From NCBI GenBank assembly GCA_001692895.1, contig KV748239.1:901206-965205 (forward strand): 64,000 nt of DNA, given 5' to 3'. The notes below the pieces were generated by a model, which saw only the letters and a program-made list of their open reading frames with translations, had not been told where the DNA came from and ran no database searches. Numbering within the stretch: position 1 is the first letter of the stretch; every line of letters starts with the position of its first letter. Position numbers and translations under genes: made by a program. Shown one piece after another: positions 34,561 through 45,389 of the stretch. This DNA comes from Cenococcum geophilum 1.58 (taxonomy: Eukaryota > Ascomycota > Dothideomycetes > Gloniales > Gloniaceae).

Positions 34561-35420
34561 GTAGCCTATATAGACCTGAAAAGAGACCGAATCGGGCAAT
34601 AAATAGAATTAATAATAAATAATAATATTCTCTATTATAGTATTTGTAGAAGTTTTTTAGGCTTAGGTAAATACAATCTTAAAAGCTTTAAACTATAATA
34701 TTACCCTATTTCTACTTATTCTAAAAGACTAAAAGCCCTTTTTTAATACCTATAAAGTAAGCCCAAATTATTATATAAGGTATATTACGGAGTCTTAGCT
34801 AAAAGTAGTAGGGATAAAATTATTTATAAGGCCGTTAAGTTATAAAGATATACTAGTAGCCGCTATAGTATATTATAGATTTATCTGTTTATATAATCTT
34901 ATATTAGTCTTTAATTGTCTATAAGCTTACCTAGCAGGCGAATATAAGTCGCTATTAGCGCTGCCTTTAGCTAAGCTATAGCTTTAGGTAAGTAATATAT
35001 TACTAGAAGCTTTCCTTTTTTAGTAATCGCCTAATTATAGAGTTAGAAGTGTAAAGTCCTATTTTAGTAAAGAGCTTAGCGTAGGTAGTAGTATGCGCCT
35101 AATTATAAGATTTAATAAAGTTAACTAAGTATTAGCGCGTAGGTATATTATATCTAAGGCGATTTCTAAAGCCACTATATCGCGAAGTTAATAACTTGTT
35201 ATAGATAGCGTATATAGTTAATAGAGGCTCTTATAAAGTAGTCGCAATAGTAGTAAAAGGTATAAAAAGAACGTTTTAAAAAGCCTTAATTACGTACTGT
35301 ATTTTATATAGTATAGAGCTATATTAGCAAAGATTGCGCATCTATATAAGTACACTCTATCAATACTTATTAATATAGCGGTAGTATTACTTAATTCTCT
35401 AGTCTTTATGCTGTAACTCT

Positions 35421-35803
35421 TTTTAGGCTTTATATAAGGTGTTCTAAATAATTTAATTATAAGCTTAACGCTCCTAGTAATTAGGCGTTAAAAAGGGAAA
35501 TACCTAAGGAGAGGGAGAAAATGGTAACGTAGATGCATCTAGTGACGCCGTATTGGGTATTATAGTTATATTAAAAGTAGGTCTAGTAAAGGCCTAAAAA
35601 GGCAAAATTAAACGAAAGATAATATTAGAAAAGCTAGGTAAAGCTCTTTAGGTTAACTAAATATTACGTTTAGTATATAAGGGAGGAAGGGTAAAAGAAT
35701 ATATAGGGGAAGGCGTGCTTAGGGGTCAATTTTTGTCTAAATTCTTGTTGGAGGCTATGTCTAAAGAAGTGTATATAGATTAGTGTTAGAAATAATTAAT
35801 TTT
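35421..35803. other. Gene-free flank left of Gypsy-C
   Basis: No similarity recognised. It includes TG-containing sequence near 35735-35775 (GTCTAAATTCTTGTTGG) that looks less RIP-affected than its surroundings. It may hold the 5' flank of the Tc1 element. It ends in ATTTT (35799-35803), the Gypsy-C target duplication. Confidence 0.5.
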
Positions 35804-36224
35804 TATAATAAAGCCTTATAGCAGGAACTACGGTGGACTTGCTAATAGGCTGGGTATATAGGTATAGAATAGTTAACAACATAAATATAACTGGTGGAGT
35901 AGCTGCCTAATAGTTTAACTCTAATTATATTCTAAGATTTACTATAAGAAAAAAAGAACTATTTAGGTAGAGACTGTGGTCCTTTAAATATATAACCGTA
36001 CTCCTAGGAAATCCTCCTTATACGTAAAGTACGTCTTATATATAAGGTACGTAAGTTCCTCTTATTTCTTTTATTTAATATATAGCACGTTATATAACCT
36101 TAGTTACTATTCCTTATTATATAGTTCTATTGGCTCCATTCCGGACTATGCCTTAATTAACTAACTAGCTACTTTTAACTCTTCTCCTAATAGTCATAAT
36201 ATTATATTTAAAGCGTCCATAACA
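35804..36224 (-). repeat. LTR of Gypsy-C, left (3') copy
   Basis: 421 bp, the same length as the right copy and as the left Gypsy-B LTR. It ends CGTCCATAACA. Confidence 0.92.
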
Positions 36225-39200
36225 CCATCTCCCTTCTTTTTATCTTTGTCCTTAAAGACGCTTAATATCTCTAAGTTATTTACTAGAGGTATAATATCTA
36301 TCTAATTAATTTAGTTAATATTATTACTTATTATACCTAAAGCTTCTTCTTCTTTATACGCCTAATGTCATACTCGCACTATTACTATAATATTATTGCT
36401 TAGTAAAATTATACCGTCTCCGTATTCTTATTATGCAAAAGAGGGGTTAGTTTATATTATATTAGCGAGTCTATCCTCCTAATAACTATTCTCTTACTTA
36501 GAGTACACTAAAGTAAATATTCGTTCGTCCTATAACGTTTGCTCTACCTTTAATACTAAATATACGCGCTTTATTACTCTTAATAGTTATCTAGTTCCCT
36601 AGTTAATTTATCTTAGGGTCTTATATTTAATCTACTGCTACTTATCTTAATAGCGAGTTGTCTTAAGCCCTTATTAAGTTAAAATATTCTTATAATACGG
36701 AATAGAAAGCCCTAGATACTTATATCGCGACGTCTACTTAGTTACTTTATCTTAAGAAGGTCCGTTTTAAGGAGTAGAAACTTATAGAATAAGGTTTATA
36801 GGAACTTAGTAATAAAAAAATAGGTTTTCTTTTAGCCGAAAAGGAAATAAATCTAAGTAGTTTAGCAACTGCTCTTCTTAGGTCCCCCTTAGGTAATTCA
36901 TTTTTTTAGTAATCCTTCTTTATTAATACTGCCTAACCTAATTTCTTCTAATACTCCTGTACCTTTTTATAGCATTTTTTAAATTTTCTAGTGGTTTTTA
37001 GGTAGTTTTATTATAGCCTATCCACTTAACCTCGTACTATATTTTATTGTTAACGTCCTTATAACTAACGATCTTTAAAACTTACTATTTGTCTTCTTTC
37101 TATCCTCTATACGTATCTGCTTTATAAACTAGTAGTTTAATATTCCTATATACTAGTTCTAGTATTGCGATATACTATATAGGGTAGATCTTTATCTTAG
37201 CTAGTAGGTTTAGCTTAAATATAACCGGTAAAATCCTCTATATAATTTTAAAAGGTCCTAGTCTAACATAGTCCAATTTCTTACTTATTTATTAACTCTT
37301 AAAATTTTTATATAGTAGCCACACTTTATCTCCCTCCTTAAGATCTGGTCCCTTAGATCTTTTAGCATTATAGTACCTTTTTTACTAATTCTATAAGGTC
37401 TGTATAAAGATTTATTAACGTCTTTATTCTTTCTTTAGCTGTACTACTCGTTTTCTTCGCTTATTATAGTAATAATAATATTCTTAGCTTATATCTATAA
37501 TTTGCCTTAAATAGTAATATACCTATTCCTTCTTATAGTGTTGCATTATATATAAACTATATAACTAGTAATAGTAATACCTAATTATTTTGTGCATAGT
37601 TAATATAATATTTTAAATACTGTTCTAGTATCTAATTTAATCTTTCTATTTAACTGTCCGTCTGCGGATAATATATAGTAAAAGTTACTACTCTAACTCC
37701 CTATTCTGCTAAAAATACCTTCTAAAATACTGCTATAAATCTTAGATCTCTATCCAATATAATCTTACTTAGTGCTCCGTATCTTACGAACACTTCTTTA
37801 ATATAGATTTTAGTAATATCTTTTGCTAAGATTTCTTCTATATATGCTATAAAGTAGCCCTATTTAGTTAACTTATCTACTATTACTAAGATTATATCGT
37901 GCTCTTATCCGGTAATAGGGTTTTTTAACTTTAGTAACTTAATAATAAAGTCCTATAATATAACCTCTTATAATCTCTCTAATATTTTAATAGGTTATAG
38001 CCCTCTATATAGCTTATACCTTATTAGTTTATTCCTTTAGTAATCTAAATACTTCTTTATTACTTTTCTTATAATATTCTAGATTCCGTTAATAATATAT
38101 TCTTCCTAAAGTCTTAACACTAAGCCTATTACTCTATTATGCCCTTAAACTATTCCCTTATAGAAATCTTCTATAAAATACTCTGCTATGCTCTTTAGGA
38201 TATTCTTTACTTTTTAATTCTTATATATATCTATCTGTAGATTTTTTAGCTATACTTTTAGAATTCTTTATACCTAAAAGCTCTTTAGTATCTTATAGAC
38301 TCTTTCTAGTTCGTTATCCTTTTAAGTTACTACTAGCTTAGGGTAATTATATCTAATCTATTTATCCTTATCTCTGCGTAGCATTACTTTTAATAGCTTC
38401 TTATTGTTCTATAGTTTAGCCTTTTTACTAAGTATATCTGCTCTTATATTTTTAGTTCCTTTAGTATACTAAATCTTAAAATAGTATTCTGTAAGTATCT
38501 CCGCCTATTTAACTTACCTATAATTAAGTTCTTTTATTATTAGGAACCCTATTAGGTTCTTATAATCTATTTTAACTATAAATAGTTTTTCTACGCCTTA
38601 TAAGAATGCTCTTTATTTCTTAAGTACTGTAATTATACCTAATAACTCCTTATTATAGACGTTATAGTTTAACTCTAGTAGTATTATTTTTCTACTATAA
38701 TATAATACTAGATACTATACGTCTTTGTGCTTCTATAGTAAGTATACTATATAGTTTAATATATCTATTTCTATAACCGTGTCTAGTCCTAGTTAGTAGA
38801 TTTTAAGGATTAGTTCCTAGGTAAACAGTTCCTTAAGTTTCTTAAACAACTTCTTTTATTTATCTCCCTATACCTATAGTTCCTCTTTCTTTATAAGCCT
38901 AGTAAAGGGTTTAATATTCTTTAACCATTATACTATAAACCTTCTATAGTAGTTGCAAAACCCTAGAAATAACCTTAACTATATTATATTCTCTAGTTCT
39001 TACTAACTTACTATAGCTTTAATCTTTTTTAGGTCCATACTAATATAGCTTAGTTTAATAATAAATCTAATAAAATTGGTCTTCCTTATAAAGAACTTAT
39101 ATTTTTTAATTGCTACTAGCACCTGTTCTTTTTATAATCTCTTTAAAACCCATTTAACGTATTCTCCGTGCTCTTCCTTAGTTATTAAGTAGATAATAAT

Positions 39201-42200
39201 ATTATTAAGGTATACTATAATAAACTTATTAAGGTATTCCCCTAACACACTATTAATTTGTTTTTAAAACGTTGCCGGTATATTTATTAACCCAAATTAT
39301 ATAACTAATAGTTTATATAGTCCTTCTCTTAACCTAAAGGCTGCCTTTTATTTATTGCCTTCCTTAATTCTAATCTAATNGTNCNCCTATCTTAAATNTA
39401 TCTTTNTAAAGATTTACGCATTNCCTATCNNATCCTANATNTCGCTAATTAAGGGTAAAGGATACCTATCCTTCTAAGTAATGCTATTTAACTATTTATA
39501 GTTAATGTATAACCTAAGTTTTCTATTCTTCTTTAGTATAAATAATACTAAATAACCTACTAATAACTGTAATAGTTTAATATATCCCTTTTATAAGTTT
39601 TTTTGGATAAACTCTTTAAGTACTTTAGACTCTTCTTTAGTAAGCTTATAGGTTAGAAAAAACCTTAAACTTATTCCTAGTTCTAACTATTTTATAGTCC
39701 TATACTATATAATCTGCCAGCTTTTTACTTTCTAGGCTTTCTAGTTTTTTGCTATACTTATAGTATCTCTTTAGTACGTAACTTAAGCCTTACTTAGTCT
39801 CTTTATATATTACTCTAACTTAGTACTATACTAACTTAGTTTATTATTATATCTTATAGCGTTAAGTATCTCTAATATTAACCTAACCTATAAACTAATT
39901 AATCCTTAAATTATATTCCTATAACTAAGGCATCCCTAATACTGCCTTATTTTGTCCTAATAGTAGGATATTAAAAGATATCTTAATTCGTCTTCCTTTA
40001 ATGGTTATTTAAATAGGTCCTATTTTAAGGTTAATAATTCCTCCTCTATAGGCTATTAGATCTCCTAAAATCGTAACTAATAGGTAAGGTTACTTCTTCT
40101 ATCTATAAGGTAGTCCTATTCTCTTAACTACTACTAATAAGATATAGTTTTATATTACTCTACTATCTATTAATGCTTTAAACTACTAATCTTACTATTT
40201 AACTTATAAATTTAAGTATTGTCCTTAAATTCCTTTAAGGGTCTAAGGCTCTATTACTAGCTCCCTTTAGTTTTATAGGCCTCTACTTTTCCTAAATATT
40301 AGCTGCTTAATCCTATTATACTTAGCTTACTCTTTAGCTAATACCTAGTTCGCTTTTTGTCCTCTATATACTATAGATATATATTCTCTATATATTCCCA
40401 CTACTATTATCTATCTAAGTATTCTTCCGTAAGGAATCTTTCTAATTAAAATATTAAGTCTCCTAACTCTTAAACTTCTATTAGATGCTAGCCGTATATA
40501 TACTTAGCATTTTTATACTATTGCTCTTCTAGCGCCTAATATATCCTTATAGGGTATTTCTAATTCCTTTTCTTTAGATTCTTATGCATTTTATATATAT
40601 CATCTACGTATATAATCTATAATAGCGTATAGTATACTAGGTGCTTTAGGTTAACTCTTAACTTATCTTTATCCTTAAGTTTAAACCTTTACTATATTAA
40701 TCTAAACGTTATAACTTTATTCGTAGGTACTAAAATACGCCTCTCGCTTCTCTAGTTCTCTAATTGTTCCTTTAAATCCTTTAATATAAGTTATAGCCTT
40801 CTCTATAATAGGGTAGTCCTAGATAACTTATTTATCTAACTATATATAGAAATCTTCCTACTTATTATTATGTCGTTACCTATACTACTTTTAGTACAGC
40901 TATTAGAGTGTATATAGCTTATCCGTAAGGAAGTATCTTCTTATTACTATATTATAATAGCCCTTTATATATCGTTCTTTAAACCTAGTAGGGATCCCTA
41001 AATCCTCTTTATTTTCTAGTTTAGTAAGCTACTTAGCTCTTAGTATGCCTACTCTAGGCCTATTAGTAATTCTTTATACTAGTGCTCTATCCCTTATATA
41101 ACCTAGTATACTAAATCTTTTATCTAGTTTCTGTTCTTACCATATAATAATTCTTTGCTTAAATTCTTTTATAGTTTCTTTTAGTTTACGTCTTATAGAT
41201 AAATCCTTAAAGTTTTCTTACTTCTTAATTATAGTATTAACGTTTTAATCCTTTTGCTAAGCCTTACTCGCAATTTCTTTAATAGTTTTTATTCTATTAC
41301 TAAAATCTTAGTCCTATAGAATTCTTAACCCTAAGCTCGCTTCTATCTTAAGCTTTACTTTAGCCTTAGTCTAACTAGGCTTCTTTAATGTTCTTATCTT
41401 ATCTTAAGAGTCTTAAATCTTACTTATCTTGTCTTAAGAGTCTTATATCTTTAGGAAACTTCGTCCTAAGCTTATTTATATATTACTAAACTAAGCCGTT
41501 ACTCCGCTCTATTAGTTATCGTCTATTATAGGTCCTTAAGCTTACCTTATTTTATCTTAAGAATCTTAATTATCTTTTATCTCTTTCTAAGAATCTTAAG
41601 CCTTTAGCCTTTTACCTTTATTAAGTGCTAAAGTAGTTTATTATCCTACTTCTCTTGTGTCTTATAAAGCAATAGATATTATATCTAGTAAGGTCTTAAT
41701 CCCTACTAATGTTCCCTATTCTGTAGTGGAATTATCCTCTACCTCCTATATAATATCTCTAAGGTCTATATACTCCTAGTAAGCTACCTTTATTACCTTA
41801 TTATTACTAAATATTTCGCCTATATTAAACTTATTATCCTTAATATCCAATTTATAAACTAGTTCGTTAGTTCCTCTAAACTCTAATAATTTTAGCTCTT
41901 ATGGCCAATAGCTTACGCCATACTTAGCGTCTTTATAAATTTAGCATGCGTTATTATAATAAAACGCAAAACTTTTAATTAAATACTCTTTTGTTCCTTG
42001 CAGTATATTATTATCCCTCTATATATATATATTATCTACTAGTCTTATTCCTTTTACTATATAGTAACTCTAACTACTTTTATAGTCTTTAATGTAATAA
42101 CCCTATTTTCTGCAATTTATACAAGCTCTTTTTTTAAATCATTTTTCTTACTATAGAATCCGCCTAAATATCTTCTGCTATTAAGATCCCTAATTTAGCC

Positions 42201-43130
42201 TCTGCTCCTTAGACCTTTAATTACTTAATCTTTATCCTCTAGGTTTCTATAATTATTTATTCCATTTCTTAAATTCTTTAGTACTACTTAGGTCCATTAG
42301 CTCTACGCTATACTATAGTTTTTAACTTTAACTTTAACTTTATTAATACGTATTTTACGCCTTATATAACTATAGAACTCTATTCTAACCCTTTTTAGTC
42401 TGCTCTCCTTAGTAGATCCTATTATTAATCTTAATTACTTAATTAATTAAATCCCTAAGAGTATCTACATCTTCTATTAGAATAATTACGTTCTAAACTT
42501 TTACCTTAAGTCCTTACTTATACTATGCCATAAGCACTTTATTATTCCATTCAACCTATATTACTAATATTTAAAACTACGTTATATAGTTAATTACTAA
42601 AGTTCTTCATACTAGGTTTTAAAGCTTTCTTTTTACCGTAGTAGTTACCTCTAGATCTCTAAATATTTGCGTTAATTATTCTGCAAACCTATTTTAACTT
42701 AAGAATATATATTGCACCTTATAGTTAGTAGTTGTTATACTATACTCCTATACCTCCGTAAGGTAAGGCTTAAACTACTTAAGTGCCCTTCCTATTAAGA
42801 ATAATCCTATATAAGTAACTTGGTCTATAGGCGTTCCTAGCTTTACTCCTTCCTATATAACCTTAAAGTGTATTTATATAAGGAATCCCTTAAGTTTTAA
42901 CTTCTCCCCTAAGAATCGCTTAATTAAGGGTAACTTAATCTTAGCTACTCCAATTCTATTAATTTTTTCTTTAAGTATCCTATTATTATCTGTTAATTAA
43001 TTAACTATTTTTTATAGCTGTCTAACAGTAACTAGTTGTAAGTTAGTATCTGCTATACTAGTGTTATTACTTAATCCTAAGGTAGTCGCCGCTATAGACG
43101 CCGTTATAGCTGCTACTTTTAGTGGCATAT
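36225..43130 (-). pseudogene. Gypsy-C gag-pol region (fossil)
   Basis: It can be aligned along its length with Gypsy-B, with the same order of gag, protease, RT, RNase H, integrase, chromodomain and the extra C-terminal region. All frames are broken many times. Confidence 0.75.
39380..39440. other. Cluster of ambiguous bases
   Basis: About a dozen N characters lie in this short stretch of the Gypsy-C RT region, with one more at 45008. The aligned Gypsy-B sequence (about 25083-25150) has none. This points to unresolved differences between near-identical repeat reads in the assembly. Confidence 0.9.
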
Positions 43131-43167
43131 TATTTAACTTCTTTTACTATAACCTTAGTAGTAAATA

Positions 43168-43588
43168 TATAACGAAGCCTTATAGTAGGAACTACGGTAG
43201 ACTTACTAGTAGGCTGGGTATATAGGTATAAAATAGTCAATAACGTAAATATAACTGGTAGAGTGGTTACCTAACAGTTTAACTCTAATTATATTTTAAG
43301 ATTTATTATAAGGAGAGAAGAACTATCTAGGTAGGGACTATAGTCCTTTAAATATATAACTATACTCCTAAGAAATCCTCCTTATATATAAAGTACGTCT
43401 TATATATAAGGTACGTAAGTTCCTCTTATTCCTTTTATTTAATACGTAGCACGTTATATAACCTTAGTTACTATTCCTCGTTATATAGTTCTATTAGCTT
43501 CATTCCGGACCATGCCTTAATTAACTAACTAGCTACTTCCAACTCCTCTCCTAGTAGTTGTAATATCGTACTTAAAGCGTCCGTAACA
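43168..43588 (-). repeat. LTR of Gypsy-C, right (5') copy
   Basis: 421 bp, ending GCGTCCGTAACA directly before the duplicated ATTTT. Confidence 0.92.
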
Positions 43589-43593
43589 ATTTT

Positions 43594-44741
43594 GGTATAA
43601 AAAGGGGTAAATTTAATATAAGTAATATACTGTCCTTTTATATAACCTTAAGCTTGCTATACCTACTAAAAGTTATCTCTTAAGCTGTTCCTTTAACCTA
43701 ATTACTTACCTAGCCGCTTATTACTACCGTTACTACCTCTCTACTTAATTATAATCTTAACTATTATAGATAAGGCCGCTTAAAGAGGCGTATAAGTCTT
43801 TCTATATAAAGAAACGCGTTAAGTATTATAAATATTAGTTAGTAATATAAAATTAAAAAGAGCCTTATTATAACCTTACTAGGAGAACACCTAATTATAA
43901 AGCTGAAGAAAATAAGTCAAAGGCGTCGCGGTCACATTACGAGTTAAGGTTATTTAGATATTTCTATTTAATATCGGCGATCGATTTGCATACGGCTAGT
44001 AGAAGACTTAATTAATATGCACTTACAACGAGATGTGACAAGGTGGTGTACAGGCTATACAAGCTCCGGCATCCCCCCCCTCTAGGTATATAGGCTGTAC
44101 CTTAAGAGCTAGGAAATTATCCCTTCGTGTAGCAAAAGTTACTTTTCGTATTAGGCGCTTTAGACGCTTCTGTTTGGGTTAGCATGCTATAGGCACCCTA
44201 TCTAGCGTGATTTTATTAGCAAGCCTCACTAAAGCGCGTTAATATTGTGATGCCGATAAAATACTACAGAAGGCCACCACCAAAAACACCTCTATATATA
44301 TATTTTTCAAGGAAGTTAGGCAAAAAGTCGCGATATATAATGTTATAACTATAGGTCTCTGCCCATTCTCTATTAACCAGCTGTTAATTATATAGGAAAA
44401 TCCTCTATTAAAGCCTATCCCTAAATTACTACCACCTATTTACATTATTCGCGTATTTAACGTTAATAAGAATAAGCTAGTAAAGGACTAGCTCAAAGTT
44501 ATAAGGGAGGATGTACTATATATATTAAGTACTACAAGTGGTTAAATGGTTTAATTAGCAGTTATTTAATATAAAGGGTTAATTAAAGATAGTAGAGCAG
44601 GGCTTAAAGGAGGCTAAGAAGAACGCTGTAGTAAAGGCTTAATTAGCTTTAAAGTCTTAATATTAGAGGTATAAGGAAGTAGAGAACCTAAAATAGTTAT
44701 CTAGTTATTACCTACTAAATAAAAGTTATTAAAGTACTAAA
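43594..44741 (+). pseudogene. Eroded coding-like relic of unknown origin
   Basis: Plus-strand frames stay open over long runs apart from TAA/TAG stops: KSYLLSCSFNLITYLAAYYY (about 43678-43737), then after a C-run at 44074-44081 a second frame with LRARKLSLRVAKVTFRIRRF (about 44105-44164), and GLCPFSINQLL followed by NPLLKPIPKLLPP (about 44350-44440). The last piece resembles the segment after the DDE domain of pogo-type CENP-B-like transposases (G-L-PFNP-VL---PKP), which is only suggestive. A short inverted repeat (GTCACAT at 43931 and ATGTGAC at about 44033) lies inside. Part of 43920-44330 keeps CA/TG and may be a separate small insertion. I cannot name a product. Confidence 0.3.
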
Positions 44742-44746
44742 GATAT

Positions 44747-44945
44747 TGTTGGGAATAAAGGTAAGTGGTTACTATATAAGGTATATTGCTATTACGTGTG
44801 GCAAGTTGCCGTCACGTGCCGCCGCGGCACTAGCGTGGTGAGGAACCTTAAGTTCCTTACCCCTTTCTTTAAGAAGAAAAGAGAACAATAATCATTATAC
44901 TATCTACGAACTATAGCTATTTAATATTACCTTATGTAACCAATA
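44747..44945 (+). repeat. 5' LTR of Copia-E
   Basis: 199 bp, starting TGTTGGGAATAAAGG. It contains the perfect short palindrome GTGCCGCCGCGGCAC and a CACGTG box next to it. The partner is 56983-57181. Confidence 0.9.
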
Positions 44946-45053
44946 CTAATTAGTAGTTAACTTTACTGTTATACTATAGAATAGCTAGGTATTCTACTAA
45001 GAAGAGANAAGCCACTATACTAGTGCTACTTATGCTAAAGAAAGCTATTTTTT

Positions 45054-45223
45054 AAGGTTAGAACTGGTTCTAAACCTTAAATAAAACTCTTCTATAAATC
45101 TAAGGATCTAAAGGCTAGAACTAGTCCTAAGCCTTTCTAAGATTACGGATTCTTGCGTCTATTACGTAGAATAACACGCTTTATAAGTCTTTATAATTTA
45201 AGGCCAGAACTGGTTCTAAGCCC
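45054..45223 (+). promoter_or_regulatory. Three copies of an inverted-repeat motif in the Copia-E leader
   Basis: Copies at 45054-45078, 45111-45135 and 45200-45223 follow the pattern AAGG--AGAACTGGTTCTAA-CC, itself a near-palindrome (AGAAC...GTTCT). Repeated dyad motifs downstream of an LTR promoter are often binding sites of transcription factors; that role is inference. Confidence 0.55.
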
Positions 45224-45234
45224 TATAATTGCAA

Positions 45235-45312
45235 ATATATATTATAAACGCGTACTAAACAACGAACGCGTACTAAAACGATAAATATATATTACGAACG
45301 CGTACTAAACGA
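45235..45312 (+). promoter_or_regulatory. Three ACGCGT-containing repeats in the Copia-E leader
   Basis: GAACGCGTACTAAAC or a close variant occurs three times, with ACGCGT at 45248-45253, 45266-45271 and 45298-45303. The first and third follow an AATATATATTA block. ACGCGT is the core of MluI cell-cycle boxes known from yeasts; a like role here is speculative. Confidence 0.5.
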
Positions 45313-45389
45313 CAATCCCTATACCAACAATACTTCCCTCCCTTTAAAAACATAGCTACGCCTACTTTAAATAACTAGGAAGACTCCTT

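Larger units (their letters stand above)
33228..34621 (+). mobile_element. LINE-B: 5'-truncated young copy of the LINE-A family
   Basis: It is flanked by a target duplication of up to 16 bp ending TATTCTCTATTA (33212-33227 and 34622-34637). It contains the last third of ORF2 and a 3' untranslated region ending in AAT repeats (from about 34600), like LINE-A near 31390. It aligns with LINE-A from about 30056 onward. CA and TG remain common here, while the same sites in LINE-A are mostly TA, so LINE-B inserted later or was only lightly hit by RIP. Its host is the Tc1 relic. Confidence 0.9.
32856..35420 (-). pseudogene. Tc1/mariner-type transposase relic, split by LINE-B
   Basis: Minus-strand pieces match the DDE transposase of fungal Tc1-like elements in order: TDKSIIYYSGY (near 34860, first catalytic Asp), AYFIGIKKGLLVF (near 34740), then after the LINE-B insertion ARFTAN and NSPNLNLIKAF (near 33070-33120, the usual N-SPDLNPIE block with Asp read as Asn), and a C-terminal TCR/GITK ending near 32859. 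The family protein is about 340-400 residues and cuts and pastes at TA sites. Stops are TAA/TAG at likely Gln/Trp positions. The N-terminal helix-turn-helix part (about 35100-35420) is too eroded to define. LINE-B sits between the second and third catalytic blocks. Confidence 0.72.
35804..43588 (-). mobile_element. Gypsy-C: chromodomain Gypsy fossil, same family as Gypsy-1 and Gypsy-B
   Basis: Two 421-bp LTRs (35804-36224 and 43168-43588) and the target duplication ATTTT (35799-35803 and 43589-43593) bound a 7.8-kb minus-strand element. Order from the right: gag start near 43125, cysteine-rich region near 41960, protease about 40100-40200, RT about 38970-39900, RNase H about 38550-38880, integrase about 37300-38400, chromodomain about 37000-37150, and a purine tract beside the left LTR. 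It looks complete in layout but is broken at dozens of positions by RIP-type transitions. Ambiguous bases occur at about 39380-39440 in the RT region. Confidence 0.93.

Noticed and set aside
43931-44039. GTCACAT...ATGTGAC as ends of a small transposon
   Set aside because: The inverted match is short and imperfect and the flanks show no duplication.
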